A DNA stretch of 64,000 bases from an uncultured Bacteroidales bacterium (GCA_946186915.1 CAMHOY010000007.1:1-64000), one strand, 5' to 3'. Positions 17,879 to 26,635 are shown, counted from the first letter of the stretch. Program-made: numbers and translations. Notes: generated from the sequence alone by a model not told the origin.

Positions 17879-19191
17879 TACTTCTGAACTTTATCTTTTA
17901 CCTTATCTACAGCGCCTTTGGCAGCCTCGGTTACTTTGTCTACCACGCCGCTCTCTTTCACTTTGTCTACCGCTTTCTTCGTGATGGAGGAAGCAGCTGC
18001 AGTTACTTTCGACCAGTCGTGGTCGCGCTTAGCGGCAGCTATTGTTACGTAGGTCATGATGATGACGGAGGTGATACAGAAGATCAACAGACCGATGAAC
18101 ATCAGGAGGAGCTTGATGGCGATGATCGCGATATTTCCGGTATCGCTCTTGGTCTCAGTCGATCCGTCGGAATAAACGACCTCATAATCCGGCAGCAAGG
18201 ACATTGCCAAACCGCTACCCAGGAAGAAGCCTGCAATAGCAAAGCCCACTTTCTGTACGCCGCCCAGCACTTTATTCTCCGTACGGTGACGCGTGATGTT
18301 ATAACCGAACTGATGGCTCGAGTAGATATAAGCCGGGATTAACAGGATGACGTAAATCAGGAAGATCCACATCCAGATAGCGTGTTTGTTCGCTGCTTTC
18401 AGCTCGCGAGCCTGCTCCTTCAACGCGAATTTCTGATAGTCCTTGAAGTTCATCTTGTTGATCTCTTCATACTGCTCGTGGTATTTCTTGAGCGACTTAT
18501 CGTAGTTCTCGATGCTCTTCTGGTATGATTTACGACGATCTTTGGACGTACAAGTATCCAAACGTGCCTGATAGTCTGCTTTGCCTCTCTCGGCGTTCGT
18601 GATACGATACTTGGTGTTGATCAGACGGGCCTCTTTATTGGCATTCGCATTGGTCAACGGCAGCACGCGCCACTCGTCCGCGCACTTCTCGTAAGCGATG
18701 GTGGTGTCCTGTGCGGTCCAATTCTCGATCTGCTTGCGCTCGTTCTCTACCTTTGCCAAATCATCCTTGGCATCGCTGCGCAGATACATCATTCCGAAGA
18801 TGGAGAGCACACAACCTAAGATGAGCGACCATTGGAAGGTCCAGTGTTTCTTACGCGACCAGTCTACGATATCGCGCAACTCGCCCAGACGCTCTTTGAA
18901 GAAACTGTCGTTCGGATCTTTGGCTGCTTTCTCTGCCTTGTTGAGCAGGTCATCCATCTCATCGCATTCCGCTTCGGTGCAAGGATAGATATCATCGATG
19001 GTGACAGAGTCGCCGTTGCGGTCCTCCTCCGTGAGGTGGCTACTCGTACGCATGGCTGCGTCCAATAACTCATAAGCCTCTTCGTTGACTTGGTTGTTGA
19101 CTTTGGCTTCGTTCAGATCCTCCTCGGTGAAGGATACATAACCTTTCTCGTGCGTTTGTTGACGCTTGTTAATACGGTCTTTTAATGACAT
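17878..19191 (-). CDS. Multi-helix membrane protein of unknown function
   Basis: A 437-residue protein with no family I can name. A soluble acidic N-terminus (1-120) precedes a membrane helix (about 122-137, WSLILGCVLSIFGMMYL). A long charged coiled coil (about 140-265) leads to four more helices, including WMWIFLIYVILLIPAYIYSS, VGFAIAGFFLGSGLAMSLL and IAIKLLLMFIGLLIFCITSVIIMTYV. The C-terminus is amphipathic and repeat-like (AVDKVKESGVVDKVTEAAKGAVDKVKDKVQK), of the type that lies on membranes. It sits between two other membrane proteins of the SPFH cluster. Confidence 0.7.
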   Translation of the reverse strand: MSLKDRINKRQQTHEKGYVSFTEEDLNEAKVNNQVNEEAYELLDAAMRTSSHLTEEDRNGDSVTIDDIYPCTEAECDEMDDLLNKAEKAAKDPNDSFFKERLGELRDIVDWSRKKHWTFQWSLILGCVLSIFGMMYLRSDAKDDLAKVENERKQIENWTAQDTTIAYEKCADEWRVLPLTNANANKEARLINTKYRITNAERGKADYQARLDTCTSKDRRKSYQKSIENYDKSLKKYHEQYEEINKMNFKDYQKFALKEQARELKAANKHAIWMWIFLIYVILLIPAYIYSSHQFGYNITRHRTENKVLGGVQKVGFAIAGFFLGSGLAMSLLPDYEVVYSDGSTETKSDTGNIAIIAIKLLLMFIGLLIFCITSVIIMTYVTIAAAKRDHDWSKVTAAASSITKKAVDKVKESGVVDKVTEAAKGAVDKVKDKVQK

Positions 19192-19214
19192 AGTAGTAAG
19201 TATTTGATTGTTTG

Positions 19215-19871
19215 TTATTGATTAATCAGTTTGTTCGCACGGCTGCGGAACGAGTCGGCTTTCGAAGCCAACTGACGCGGCGGAACGGATTCGGCATCGC
19301 GAATCAGGGCGTTCCATGCGCGTTGGGTCTCAGGCGTAGCGTGCTCAGCTGCCAAGTCTTTCAACTCGGCTACCAGGTCGCGTACATCCTCCGTGGCGTT
19401 CTCCAACTCCGTCTGCTGCGTGTTATATACCACGTCGTGACGACCCATTACCGCAGCGATGACGATCCACAGCACGGTGATAGCCAGGATGCCCACCAGG
19501 TAGATGCGGATAGACATCTCCGGCCAGGTATCCAGGATATCCGGCAGGTCGAAATGGATGCACAGCAGCGTGCGGCCCGTTTGCGTGCCGCAGATGAAGA
19601 AGAAGATCATCCACGCGATAGACGCGATGATATAATACAGCGTGCCGACACCTAAGAACACACGGAAATAAATTGTCTGCTCATCTACCGAGCGTGACTG
19701 CAAACGACCCCAGCGAAGCCATACGAAGAACAGTACCTCGAGGGCGATCAACCACGTCATGTTAATCCAATACAAAGCCGTAGGCTCAGCGGGCTTCAAG
19801 AGGAAAAAGCCCAGCAACGTCACTCCTATTGCCAGGAGCGGTGTCAGAAAAGAATAAAACGGATTTTTCAT
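19215..19871 (-). CDS. Four-helix membrane protein of the SPFH cluster
   Basis: A 218-residue protein with four predicted membrane helices (about 5-25, 33-51, 70-93 and 120-142) and a cytosolic helical tail from 150 on. Residues TELENATEDVRDLVAELKDLAAEH could form a coiled coil. No enzymatic motif is visible. It lies 21 nt after the SPFH gene and 23 nt before the next membrane protein, so it is part of the same transcript. Function unknown. Confidence 0.7.
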   Translation of the reverse strand: MKNPFYSFLTPLLAIGVTLLGFFLLKPAEPTALYWINMTWLIALEVLFFVWLRWGRLQSRSVDEQTIYFRVFLGVGTLYYIIASIAWMIFFFICGTQTGRTLLCIHFDLPDILDTWPEMSIRIYLVGILAITVLWIVIAAVMGRHDVVYNTQQTELENATEDVRDLVAELKDLAAEHATPETQRAWNALIRDAESVPPRQLASKADSFRSRANKLINQ

Positions 19872-19892
19872 ACCGGTATTGTTTTTAGAATA

Positions 19893-21149
19893 TTACATTG
19901 TAGGAGGAGCGGGCGGTGTCGGAGGCGTAGGAGGAGCCGGAGGACCGAACAAAGCCGCTATCTCCGGAACGGTCGAAGCGGCAGCCCAAGCAGCCATGCC
20001 GGCCTTCCATACCATCGTCTGCGGCGTTAACATACCCTGCGAAACCATCTGCTGCAGACCGTTCATGTCGTACGGACCGGCCTGCTGGTTATTGATAAAG
20101 AGATAGACCTGAATCGCCTGCGGCATGGGAGGAGGAGCCATCTGCGGCTGCGCCGTCATAGCACCCTGAGCCATCTGACCCATCATGCCTCCCATGGCGC
20201 CACCCATACCGAAGCCCATTCCGATACCCATTCCGGCGCCCATCATCTGGCCTGCACTACCTTCGTTGCCGGCAGCCGTTTGCATAATATCGAACTGACG
20301 CTCTTGCTGGTAGTTGTAACCCTCGCGTTGACGCTTGCGAGCCAAAGCGCGGCTCTCGAGGTCCATCGCACCGGCATCGGTCTGAGCCGCTAAGATCTTC
20401 TGGTAGTTCGGGTCGCTCTCGATGGGGTTGATACCCTCTACATCGAATTTCGTCAACTCTACACCGTAGTCCTCGAGGTATGCATTCACCTCATTCTTCG
20501 CATAGTCTGCTACTTCGCCGAGGTAGTTATTGACCTCCGTGATGCTCACTTTGCGCTGGCTGAAGAACTTACTCAATGCTGGTGTCACGCGTTGCGAGAT
20601 AGCCGAAGAGAACTCTTTGGCGAAATCATCCAGCCATATCTCATGCTCCGTACCGCCGTATTCGCGGATGAAGGCAATGGCATTGACGATGCGGAACTCA
20701 TAACTACCATATGCGCCAACTTTGATCGTGATACCCTCATCACTCAGCGTGAAGTCGCGTACCGTCAGACCTACGCCCCAGCCGGCATCTTCGCCCGCAA
20801 AACGCTGACGCTTCGTGCTGACGGTGAACAAGGTGGTCTTGAACGCCGAATTGCCGCCGAAGGGGATGTTCATGATCTTCTCCAGGAACGGCACGTTGTT
20901 CGTTGTCAGCGTGTGGCTGCCCGGAAGGAAGAGGTCGGAATACATACCCTCCGACATGAAGACCATCTGTTGGCCCTCCTGCACGGTTACCTTCGCGCAG
21001 GTACTCAAGTTGTCATAAGGATAGCGCTGAAGCAGACATCCTTTCTCTAAGTTGACAAAGACATTGTCAATGAAGCCGGTACGTTCGGTACCCTGACCGT
21101 CAAACGTCTGTCCGTCTGTACGGGGCTTGTTAAAATTGAATAATCCCAT
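19893..21149 (-). CDS. SPFH-domain protein with C-terminal GYF_2 domain
   Basis: A 418-residue protein of the YdjI/'virion core protein' SPFH branch. Residues about 40-240 form the SPFH core (QEGQQMVFMSEGMYSDLFLPGSHTLTT near its start). A Gly/Met-rich linker (about 300-340) follows. A GYF_2/DUF4339-type module comes next (QAGPYDMNGLQQMVSQGMLTPQTMVWKAGMAAW), and the protein ends in a proline tail. SPFH proteins oligomerise as membrane scaffolds; GYF-type modules bind proline-rich or membrane partners. No signal or membrane helix is present, so it likely docks on the three co-encoded membrane proteins. ATG at 21149 was preferred because the longer form would overlap the upstream HTH gene. Confidence 0.88.
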   Translation of the reverse strand: MGLFNFNKPRTDGQTFDGQGTERTGFIDNVFVNLEKGCLLQRYPYDNLSTCAKVTVQEGQQMVFMSEGMYSDLFLPGSHTLTTNNVPFLEKIMNIPFGGNSAFKTTLFTVSTKRQRFAGEDAGWGVGLTVRDFTLSDEGITIKVGAYGSYEFRIVNAIAFIREYGGTEHEIWLDDFAKEFSSAISQRVTPALSKFFSQRKVSITEVNNYLGEVADYAKNEVNAYLEDYGVELTKFDVEGINPIESDPNYQKILAAQTDAGAMDLESRALARKRQREGYNYQQERQFDIMQTAAGNEGSAGQMMGAGMGIGMGFGMGGAMGGMMGQMAQGAMTAQPQMAPPPMPQAIQVYLFINNQQAGPYDMNGLQQMVSQGMLTPQTMVWKAGMAAWAAASTVPEIAALFGPPAPPTPPTPPAPPTM

Positions 21150-21187
21150 AATGGTATTGGTTTTTAAGATTGATTGACTAAGAGACA

Positions 21188-21505
21188 TCAAAAAGGAAGT
21201 ACCATCTGCTGCGGAAATATTTTTCGCAAGCGATAACGAACGCTATATACGGACCCTGCATCCACGTGGAAAAGGCTCGCAATATCGCGAACCTCCATAT
21301 TAATCAGGAAAGTCAGTATATATCTCAGATTAGTCGCTGTTAGAGGTTTAGTAGCCGCACGGCACAAAGCCTCCACATGCTCCAATTGAAGCAGACTAAG
21401 GCGCTCCAGTAATTCGGATTTCAGACTAGGAACAATCGAAGAAGACTGAATAAGTATTCGTAAGTGCTCAATCTGTGTCTCTATGTAAACTTGTTGAGTT
21501 TGCAT
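21188..21505 (-). CDS. Short HTH protein, paralogue of the neighbouring TPR-HTH regulator
   Basis: A 105-residue protein with a helical N-terminus and a C-terminal helix-turn-helix: LRYILTFLINMEVRDIASLFHVDAGSVYSVRYRLRK. That part aligns with the end of the adjacent 494-residue regulator (KRYLMCFAAGLTAEQIAEIFNISPASVYTVRYRIKR), so the two are paralogues. It lacks the TPR sensor and membrane helix. The start at 21505 was chosen because the promoter -7 box (21527-21534) covers the upstream in-frame start. As first gene of the SPFH transcript it could be its regulator or an antagonist of the large one (inference). Confidence 0.75.
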   Translation of the reverse strand: MQTQQVYIETQIEHLRILIQSSSIVPSLKSELLERLSLLQLEHVEALCRAATKPLTATNLRYILTFLINMEVRDIASLFHVDAGSVYSVRYRLRKIFPQQMVLPF

Positions 21506-21526
21506 GCGGCATTTCCAATTCGCCTG

Positions 21527-21534
21527 CAAAGGTA
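21527..21534 (-). promoter_or_regulatory. Probable promoter of the HTH-SPFH operon
   Basis: A TACCTTTG box on the minus strand, 22 nt ahead of the ATG. No good TTTG lies 19-21 nt further upstream, which suggests dependence on an activator. Confidence 0.55.
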
Positions 21535-21576
21535 CAACAATTTACACATATGGCATATAGACAAATCTAGATTTTT

Positions 21577-23061
21577 TTAGAAAAGCCCCTTGAGAGTACT
21601 ATTTTTTCGCTTGATGCGATAGCGTACGGTATATACACTTGCAGGCGAAATGTTGAATATTTCTGCAATTTGCTCTGCCGTCAAGCCGGCGGCAAAACAC
21701 ATCAGGTAGCGCTTGTCCATCACGGACAAATCCGCTGCATCTACGATGGTGTTTTTGAATATCACGAGGTTGAGTTCACGTATTTTTCTAATGGCATCGG
21801 CTTTGTAGTTTGCTTTTGGCGGCAACTCGCTTAACTGCAACAGTAGACCCTCTCTCAGAGCCTCCAGCGGTTCCGTATTGCCGTACTCGCGTGCTTGAAG
21901 CAACTCGTTATGCATATTCTCCGCTTCCAACGCCTTGGCGTACAGCTCCTCTTCGATGCGTCTCTTGCGGTTCCACACCGCTAAGAGAATGGTTAAGATA
22001 CTGATAATAGCCAGCACGCTTATCGCGAAACTGTTCATCATCACTTGATTGATGCGTTTCTGACGTTCGATTGTTAGTTCCTTTTGCGCAACTTCGTATT
22101 TGGTCTGCACGTCATCCAGAATGCGCTGACGCTCCAGACTATAGCGCTCGTTGTTGTTCTCCGTTAGTAGTTGCTGATAATGTAGCGCCTCGGCATACCT
22201 ACCCTGTGATGTATACAACTCCACCAGGAATGCGTATGCTTCGCCACGCTCTGTGATGATTGAACCCGGAGAATCTTGAGCAATCGTGTCGATTAGCGCA
22301 AGAACTTGGAACATTTGAGTTTCCGCATGTGCATAGTCTTTATCGTAGTAATATAACCACGCCCGCAAATCGTTGACACTTACCATTACCTCTTGATAAT
22401 CGATGCGATGGGCAAGTCTTGAGGCACTGAGTTCTGCACGGTCGAGGTAATACAGGATACTATCTCTCTCTGAAGGATCATATAGCAAATCATACACTAA
22501 AGCCTGGTTGTAGTAATTCCATTCCGGCATGATATTATAAGGTCTTAGATCCGGAATCTGCTCCATATAACGAATACTCTTCCGTCCGGCCTCTGTTGCC
22601 TGTTCGGCATTCTCCTGTAGTACCTCCCATGCAAAAAGAATCGAGTAATAGTTATACTGCGTTATGGCAGAGGTGTCGCGTTTTGCTAACTGCTGCAACT
22701 CATTTAGTAGGGCATGCATATGGAGTGTGTCTCCGATGGAATTATATGCAATGCATCGCTCGTAGAGACATAAAGATGCCCACGCCGGTTCATCCAACTG
22801 TAAATACATCTCATATGCTTGTTGTGCGTATTCCTGCGCCTCTTCTATCATGCCCAGTTTGCCTGCTGTATAAGCATAATTACGTAGATTATGAGCTTTC
22901 TCCTTGCTCGCCGGAGAGTTCTCCAAGGCATTGATCCTCAAGCGAATACTATCCAACGCATCTCTATTATTCACTCCGCGCGCGAAAACATCAACGGCAA
23001 ATGTTGAGCACAATAGACCCACCAAACAAAACACGAATCCTATGTGACGCCAAATCTTCAT
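21577..23061 (-). CDS. TPR sensor with membrane helix and cytoplasmic HTH
   Basis: A one-component regulator of a type common in Bacteroidetes (DUF6377-like). A signal peptide (FVFCLVGLLCSTFAVDVFA) exports a region of tetratricopeptide repeats (about 45-320). One membrane helix (about 343-365, SFAISVLAIISILTILLAVW) is followed by a coiled coil and a C-terminal HTH (about 445-485, GLTAEQIAEIFNISPASVYTVRYR) with the LuxR/GerE-like recognition helix. It would sense a periplasmic signal and bind DNA at the membrane. It precedes the HTH-SPFH operon, its likely target, and is divergent from aroC with interleaved promoters. Confidence 0.82.
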   Translation of the reverse strand: MKIWRHIGFVFCLVGLLCSTFAVDVFARGVNNRDALDSIRLRINALENSPASKEKAHNLRNYAYTAGKLGMIEEAQEYAQQAYEMYLQLDEPAWASLCLYERCIAYNSIGDTLHMHALLNELQQLAKRDTSAITQYNYYSILFAWEVLQENAEQATEAGRKSIRYMEQIPDLRPYNIMPEWNYYNQALVYDLLYDPSERDSILYYLDRAELSASRLAHRIDYQEVMVSVNDLRAWLYYYDKDYAHAETQMFQVLALIDTIAQDSPGSIITERGEAYAFLVELYTSQGRYAEALHYQQLLTENNNERYSLERQRILDDVQTKYEVAQKELTIERQKRINQVMMNSFAISVLAIISILTILLAVWNRKRRIEEELYAKALEAENMHNELLQAREYGNTEPLEALREGLLLQLSELPPKANYKADAIRKIRELNLVIFKNTIVDAADLSVMDKRYLMCFAAGLTAEQIAEIFNISPASVYTVRYRIKRKNSTLKGLF

Positions 23062-23069
23062 TTCGGCTG

Positions 23070-23100
23070 CAAAGGTACAAAAAAATTTGCATATATCAAA
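23070..23100 (-). promoter_or_regulatory. Promoter of the TPR-HTH regulator
   Basis: Minus-strand TACCTTTG (23070-23077) and TTTG (23097-23100), 19-nt gap. It overlaps the -33 region of the divergent aroC promoter, so the two may exclude each other. Confidence 0.75.
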
Positions 23101-23117
23101 AAAAATCAGTACTTTTG
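23086..23117 (+). promoter_or_regulatory. Promoter of aroC
   Basis: TTTG (23086-23089) and TACTTTTG (23110-23117), 20-nt gap, with the ATG 19 nt downstream. Confidence 0.8.
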
Positions 23118-23136
23118 CAGTCGCAAAAGAGAAAAG

Positions 23137-24072
23137 ATGTCAAACACCTTTGGCGATAAATGGAGTTTCACCTCTTTCGGTGAGTCGCACGGAGCTGCGA
23201 TAGGCGGTGTGCTGGACGGCGTTCCGGCAGGTTTGCACATCGACTTTGCGCAGATACGAGAAGCACTTGAACGCAGAGCGGGAAAAAGGCGTGAGGGAGT
23301 GAGTGAATTAGGGATTGAAGGGAAGGGAGTTTCTGCCCGGGCACAGCGTGAACCGGATGAGGTGGAGTGGCTAAGCGGTGTCAAGGAAGGTGTTACTTTA
23401 GGTACTCCCATCGCCTTTATCATCCGCAACAAAGATGCAAGGCCGGAAGACTACGAATATCTCAAGCATACCTACCGCGTAGGTCATGCCGACAAAGTGT
23501 ATGAACAGAAATACGGTATTCGCGACTGGCGCGGGGGAGGCAGGGCCAGTGCCCGAGAGACGGCGGCGCGCGTGGTGGCCGGAGAAATAGCCAAACAGGA
23601 ACTGTCCGCCAAAGGTATTGCTATTCACGCACAACTCATTCAGGTGGGCGCAGAGACCGACCCTGCGAAGTTTACTGATACCATCGCTTCTTACCAACGA
23701 GAAGGGGATTCCATCGGCGGCATCATCGAATGCCGTATCAACGGCCTACCGGTTGGAACAGGCGAACCCATCTTCGATAAACTGCAGGCACATCTTGCCT
23801 ATGCTGTCATGAGTATCAACGCTTGCAAAGGTTTTGAGTACGGCACGGGTTTTGGTGGTGTCGCCCAACCGGGCTCTGCTATCAATCACCTCTCCGGAGG
23901 CATCAGCGGAGGTATAAGTGACGGCTCAGAGATCCTCTTCCGATGCGTCTTCAAACCCACACCAAGCACACCGAAAGCCGGCGTGAAAGGACGCCATGAT
24001 GCCTGCGTGGCGGTAAGGGCAGTACCTGTGGTCGAAGCCATGACAGCCCTCGCTTTGGTACAATTTTTGTAG
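23137..24072 (+). CDS. aroC: Chorismate synthase, compact form
   Basis: Makes chorismate from EPSP with reduced FMN. Signatures present are GESHGAAIGGVLDG (15-28), GRASARETAARV, the LSGGISGGISDG loop and RGRHD-like KGRHDACVAVRAVPVVEAM. The protein is 311 residues, against about 350-365 in most bacteria. The C-terminal half is trimmed: the stretch between KGFEYGTGF and the HLSGGISGG loop, and the one after VFKPTPS, are both short. In contrast the loop after RRAGK is longer than usual (REGVSELGIEGKGVSA), from an 8-nt-like purine repeat at about 23288-23330. Active-site motifs survive, so function is likely retained. Confidence 0.92.
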   Translation: MSNTFGDKWSFTSFGESHGAAIGGVLDGVPAGLHIDFAQIREALERRAGKRREGVSELGIEGKGVSARAQREPDEVEWLSGVKEGVTLGTPIAFIIRNKDARPEDYEYLKHTYRVGHADKVYEQKYGIRDWRGGGRASARETAARVVAGEIAKQELSAKGIAIHAQLIQVGAETDPAKFTDTIASYQREGDSIGGIIECRINGLPVGTGEPIFDKLQAHLAYAVMSINACKGFEYGTGFGGVAQPGSAINHLSGGISGGISDGSEILFRCVFKPTPSTPKAGVKGRHDACVAVRAVPVVEAMTALALVQFL

Positions 24073-24081
24073 AAACAATAT

Positions 24082-24121
24082 CGTAATCCCGTAATTACGT
24101 AATACCGAAATAACGATTAAA
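24082..24121 (+). repeat. 8-nt tandem array between aroC and pspC
   Basis: CGTAATCC, CGTAATTA, CGTAATAC, CGAAATAA, CGATTAAA: five 8-nt units. Related CG(T)TATTA units recur at 25882 and 26604 in the nearby hexuronate operon. Confidence 0.7.
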
Positions 24122-24134
24122 ATTTTAATATATA

Positions 24135-24371
24135 ATGGCACAGAAAAAATTAACTCGCTCCGCCAACAAAGTGTTGGCCGGCGTATTGGGAGGCATCGCT
24201 GAGTACTTCGAAGTAGATGCCACGTTGGTACGCATTTGCTACGCAGCACTCGCAGTCTTTTCTGCCGGATTCCCCGGGATCCTCTTGTACATCATCATGT
24301 GGCTGATCATGCCGGAGAAAGGACCCGAAGATCCCAAAGACAAGTTCGAGGATGCGGAAGTAGTCAAATAA
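24135..24371 (+). CDS. PspC-domain membrane protein
   Basis: A 78-residue phage-shock-protein-C type protein: KLTRSANKVLAGVLGGIAEYFEVDATLVRICYAAL, then a membrane helix (about 38-60) ending IIMWLIMPE, the family hallmark, with an acidic tail. PspC proteins sense membrane stress or interact with secretins. It follows aroC by 62 nt across an 8-nt array. Its closeness to the SPFH cluster, another type of membrane-stress component, may be meaningful but could be chance. Confidence 0.92.
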   Translation: MAQKKLTRSANKVLAGVLGGIAEYFEVDATLVRICYAALAVFSAGFPGILLYIIMWLIMPEKGPEDPKDKFEDAEVVK

Positions 24372-24387
24372 GCAATTCTCCAACAAC

Positions 24388-24420
24388 AAAAGAAGCGGCT
24401 CATTTGAGTCGCTTCTTTTT
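24388..24420. terminator. Bidirectional terminator, pspC / exuT
   Basis: AGAAGCGGCTCA pairs with TGAGTCGCTTCT (one G-T pair), flanked by A and T runs on both sides, between the convergent genes. Confidence 0.85.
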
Positions 24421-24435
24421 GTTTATTGGTAGCGA

Positions 24436-25872
24436 TTATTTAACCACAACCGGCTCGTATTTAGGAACGAGGGATTTCATTACCGTCCATCCGATGAGGT
24501 AAGCTACAGCACAGATACAGAAGATGATCATGTATCCTGCGGGCTTGCCGCTGAAACCGAAGAACTGGAATGCCTCGCCCATCTTGTCGGCATAGGTGAA
24601 CAGCATACCCGAACCTTTGTTGATGAGGAACGAACCTACACCGCCTGCCATAGCACCGATACCGGTGATGGTAGCGACAGCCGATTTGGGGAACATATCA
24701 CCCGTGGTGGAGAAGATATTCGCGCTCCAACTCTGGTGAGCAGCACCCACAATACCGATGATGATAGCTACAGCCCACGGGCCATAGACACCGCCGAGCG
24801 GCTGTGCGAACAACGCAAAAATCGGGAAGAACGCGAAGATCAACATCGCGCGCATACGTCCTGCGTACGGCTCCATGCCTTTCTTCTCTACGAAGATCTT
24901 CGGCAAGTAACCACCGAACAACGAAACGACTGTTACGATAGCATAAAGCGTGAAAATCAACGCAATACCTTGCGGATCGGAAGCCTTAATACCGAACTGA
25001 TCTTGGAAATAAGCAGGTGCCCAGAACAGGAAGAACCACCAAACACCGTCGGTCATGAACTTACCAAACGCAAAGGACCAGGTCTGTTTGTGCTTGAAAG
25101 CCTCACCAAACGACATCTGTTTCTCCTCTTTTACTTCCTCTTTCGGAGCATCTTTCTCGTCTTGGTGGATATATTCGAGCTCAGCCTCGTTTACATGCTT
25201 GGACTCCTCGGGTTTGTCATAGACAAAGATCCAGATACCTGCCCAGAGGAAGCCCAGCGCACCGATGATGATGAACGCCATCTCCCATCCGAGGCTCTTC
25301 GCCAGCAGAGGAATAGTAGCCGGAGCTGCGAGTGCGCCCACCGATGCACCTGCGTTGAACAGGGCGGTCGCGAACGCACGGTCTTTCTTCGGGAAATACT
25401 CTGCGGTCACCTTGATGGCAGCAGGGAAGTTACCTGCCTCACCAAGACCTAAGATCAAACGGCAGAAGAGGAACAGATACACACTCACCATCGAGATCGT
25501 GCTCACTATCGCACCGGTTGCATTCAGCAAAGCAGCTTTGTCGGCAACACCGACGATCTGCTCGGTTACCCAACCGCAGCCTGCGTGCATCACAGCGCCT
25601 AACGACCATACGACGATGGCAATCAGGTAGCCCTTCTTCGTGCCCATCCAGTCGATGAACTTACCGGCGAAGAGGCAGAAAATAGCGTACGCGATAGAGA
25701 ACACACCGGTGATGGTTCCGTAGTCGGAGTCGGTCCAGTGGAACTCAGGCTGAATAAACTCTTTGAAGGTCAACGACAGAACCTGACGGTCCATGTAGTT
25801 AACCGTAGTGGCGAAGAAAAGCATCGCACACATGACCCAACGCCAGTTGGTCATAATTTCTTTTTTACTCAT
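24436..25872 (-). CDS. exuT: MFS hexuronate transporter (ACS family)
   Basis: A 478-residue major facilitator of the anion:cation symporter family, like E. coli ExuT. Typical are NYMDRQVLSLT in helix 1, LGLGEAGNFPAAIKVTAEYFPKKDRAFATALFNAGASVGA and a second half-signature around the TIT GIGAMAGG segment. A charged central loop (about 215-250) separates the two six-helix halves. It is the last gene of uxaC-kdgK-eda-exuT, which fixes the substrate as glucuronate or galacturonate. Confidence 0.88.
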   Translation of the reverse strand: MSKKEIMTNWRWVMCAMLFFATTVNYMDRQVLSLTFKEFIQPEFHWTDSDYGTITGVFSIAYAIFCLFAGKFIDWMGTKKGYLIAIVVWSLGAVMHAGCGWVTEQIVGVADKAALLNATGAIVSTISMVSVYLFLFCRLILGLGEAGNFPAAIKVTAEYFPKKDRAFATALFNAGASVGALAAPATIPLLAKSLGWEMAFIIIGALGFLWAGIWIFVYDKPEESKHVNEAELEYIHQDEKDAPKEEVKEEKQMSFGEAFKHKQTWSFAFGKFMTDGVWWFFLFWAPAYFQDQFGIKASDPQGIALIFTLYAIVTVVSLFGGYLPKIFVEKKGMEPYAGRMRAMLIFAFFPIFALFAQPLGGVYGPWAVAIIIGIVGAAHQSWSANIFSTTGDMFPKSAVATITGIGAMAGGVGSFLINKGSGMLFTYADKMGEAFQFFGFSGKPAGYMIIFCICAVAYLIGWTVMKSLVPKYEPVVVK

Positions 25873-25881
25873 AATTTTTTT

Positions 25882-25913
25882 CGTTATTACGTAATTACGT
25901 TATGACGTTATTA
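25882..25913 (+). repeat. 8-nt tandem array between eda and exuT
   Basis: CGTTATTA, CGTAATTA, CGTTATGA, CGTTATTA: four units filling the gap between the two genes. Confidence 0.7.
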
Positions 25914-25917
25914 CGAG

Positions 25918-26586
25918 TTATTTGCGGCAAGCCGCAATGATTTCAAAACACTCTTTGCACTTTGCCGTGACGTAAGCCCAGTCTCCGGCTTTTACCTTGT
26001 CGCTCGGGAAGAGCTTGCTGCCCATACCGACGCAGTAAACACCTGCTGCGAACCATTTCTCGAGGTTCTCTTTCTCCGGAGCGACACCACCAGTAACCAT
26101 GATCTTCGACCACGGCATCGGAGCCATCAGACCCTTTACGAGGTTCGGACCAACTACATCGCCCGGGAAGACCTTCGTGAAGTCGCAGCCAACCTCCTGA
26201 GCCGCACCGATCTCGCTCGGCGTCAAGCAACCCGGACAGTAAGTCACGCAACGACGGTTGCAGACCACTGCGATGTCCTTGTTGAACAGCGGACCAACAA
26301 CGAAGTTAGCGCCTAACTGCAAGTACAGCGCTGCCGTCGGAGCGTCAACCACGCTACCGATACCGAGTGCCAATTCCGGGCACTCTTTAGCTACCCACTT
26401 GCTCAGTTCGCCGAATACCTCGTGCGCGAAATCGCCACGGTTGGTGAACTCGAAAGCGCGTACGCCGCCCTCGTAGCAAGCCTTAATCACGTTTTTACAA
26501 ACTTCCACGTCCTTGTGATAGAACACAGGAACCATCGGTGCAGCGGCAATCTTCGCCATCACCTGAAATTTATCAAACTTAGCCAT
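25918..26586 (-). CDS. eda: KDPG/KHG aldolase
   Basis: Splits 2-keto-3-deoxy-6-phosphogluconate into pyruvate and glyceraldehyde-3-P, the last step of hexuronate breakdown. The 222-residue TIM barrel has PVFYHKD, AFEFTNRG (catalytic Glu near 47), CPGCLTPSEI and FTKVFPGDVVGP with the Schiff-base lysine at about 138, then MVTGGVAP. It lies between kdgK and exuT. Confidence 0.95.
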   Translation of the reverse strand: MAKFDKFQVMAKIAAAPMVPVFYHKDVEVCKNVIKACYEGGVRAFEFTNRGDFAHEVFGELSKWVAKECPELALGIGSVVDAPTAALYLQLGANFVVGPLFNKDIAVVCNRRCVTYCPGCLTPSEIGAAQEVGCDFTKVFPGDVVGPNLVKGLMAPMPWSKIMVTGGVAPEKENLEKWFAAGVYCVGMGSKLFPSDKVKAGDWAYVTAKCKECFEIIAACRK

Positions 26587-26603
26587 TTCTTTCTTTGTTT
26601 TTT

Positions 26604-26635
26604 CGTTATTACGGGATTACGTAATAACGTTATTA
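26604..26635 (+). repeat. 8-nt tandem array between kdgK and eda
   Basis: CGTTATTA, CGGGATTA, CGTAATAA, CGTTATTA. The units are near-identical to those between eda and exuT, so the two arrays of this operon are related to each other. Confidence 0.7.
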
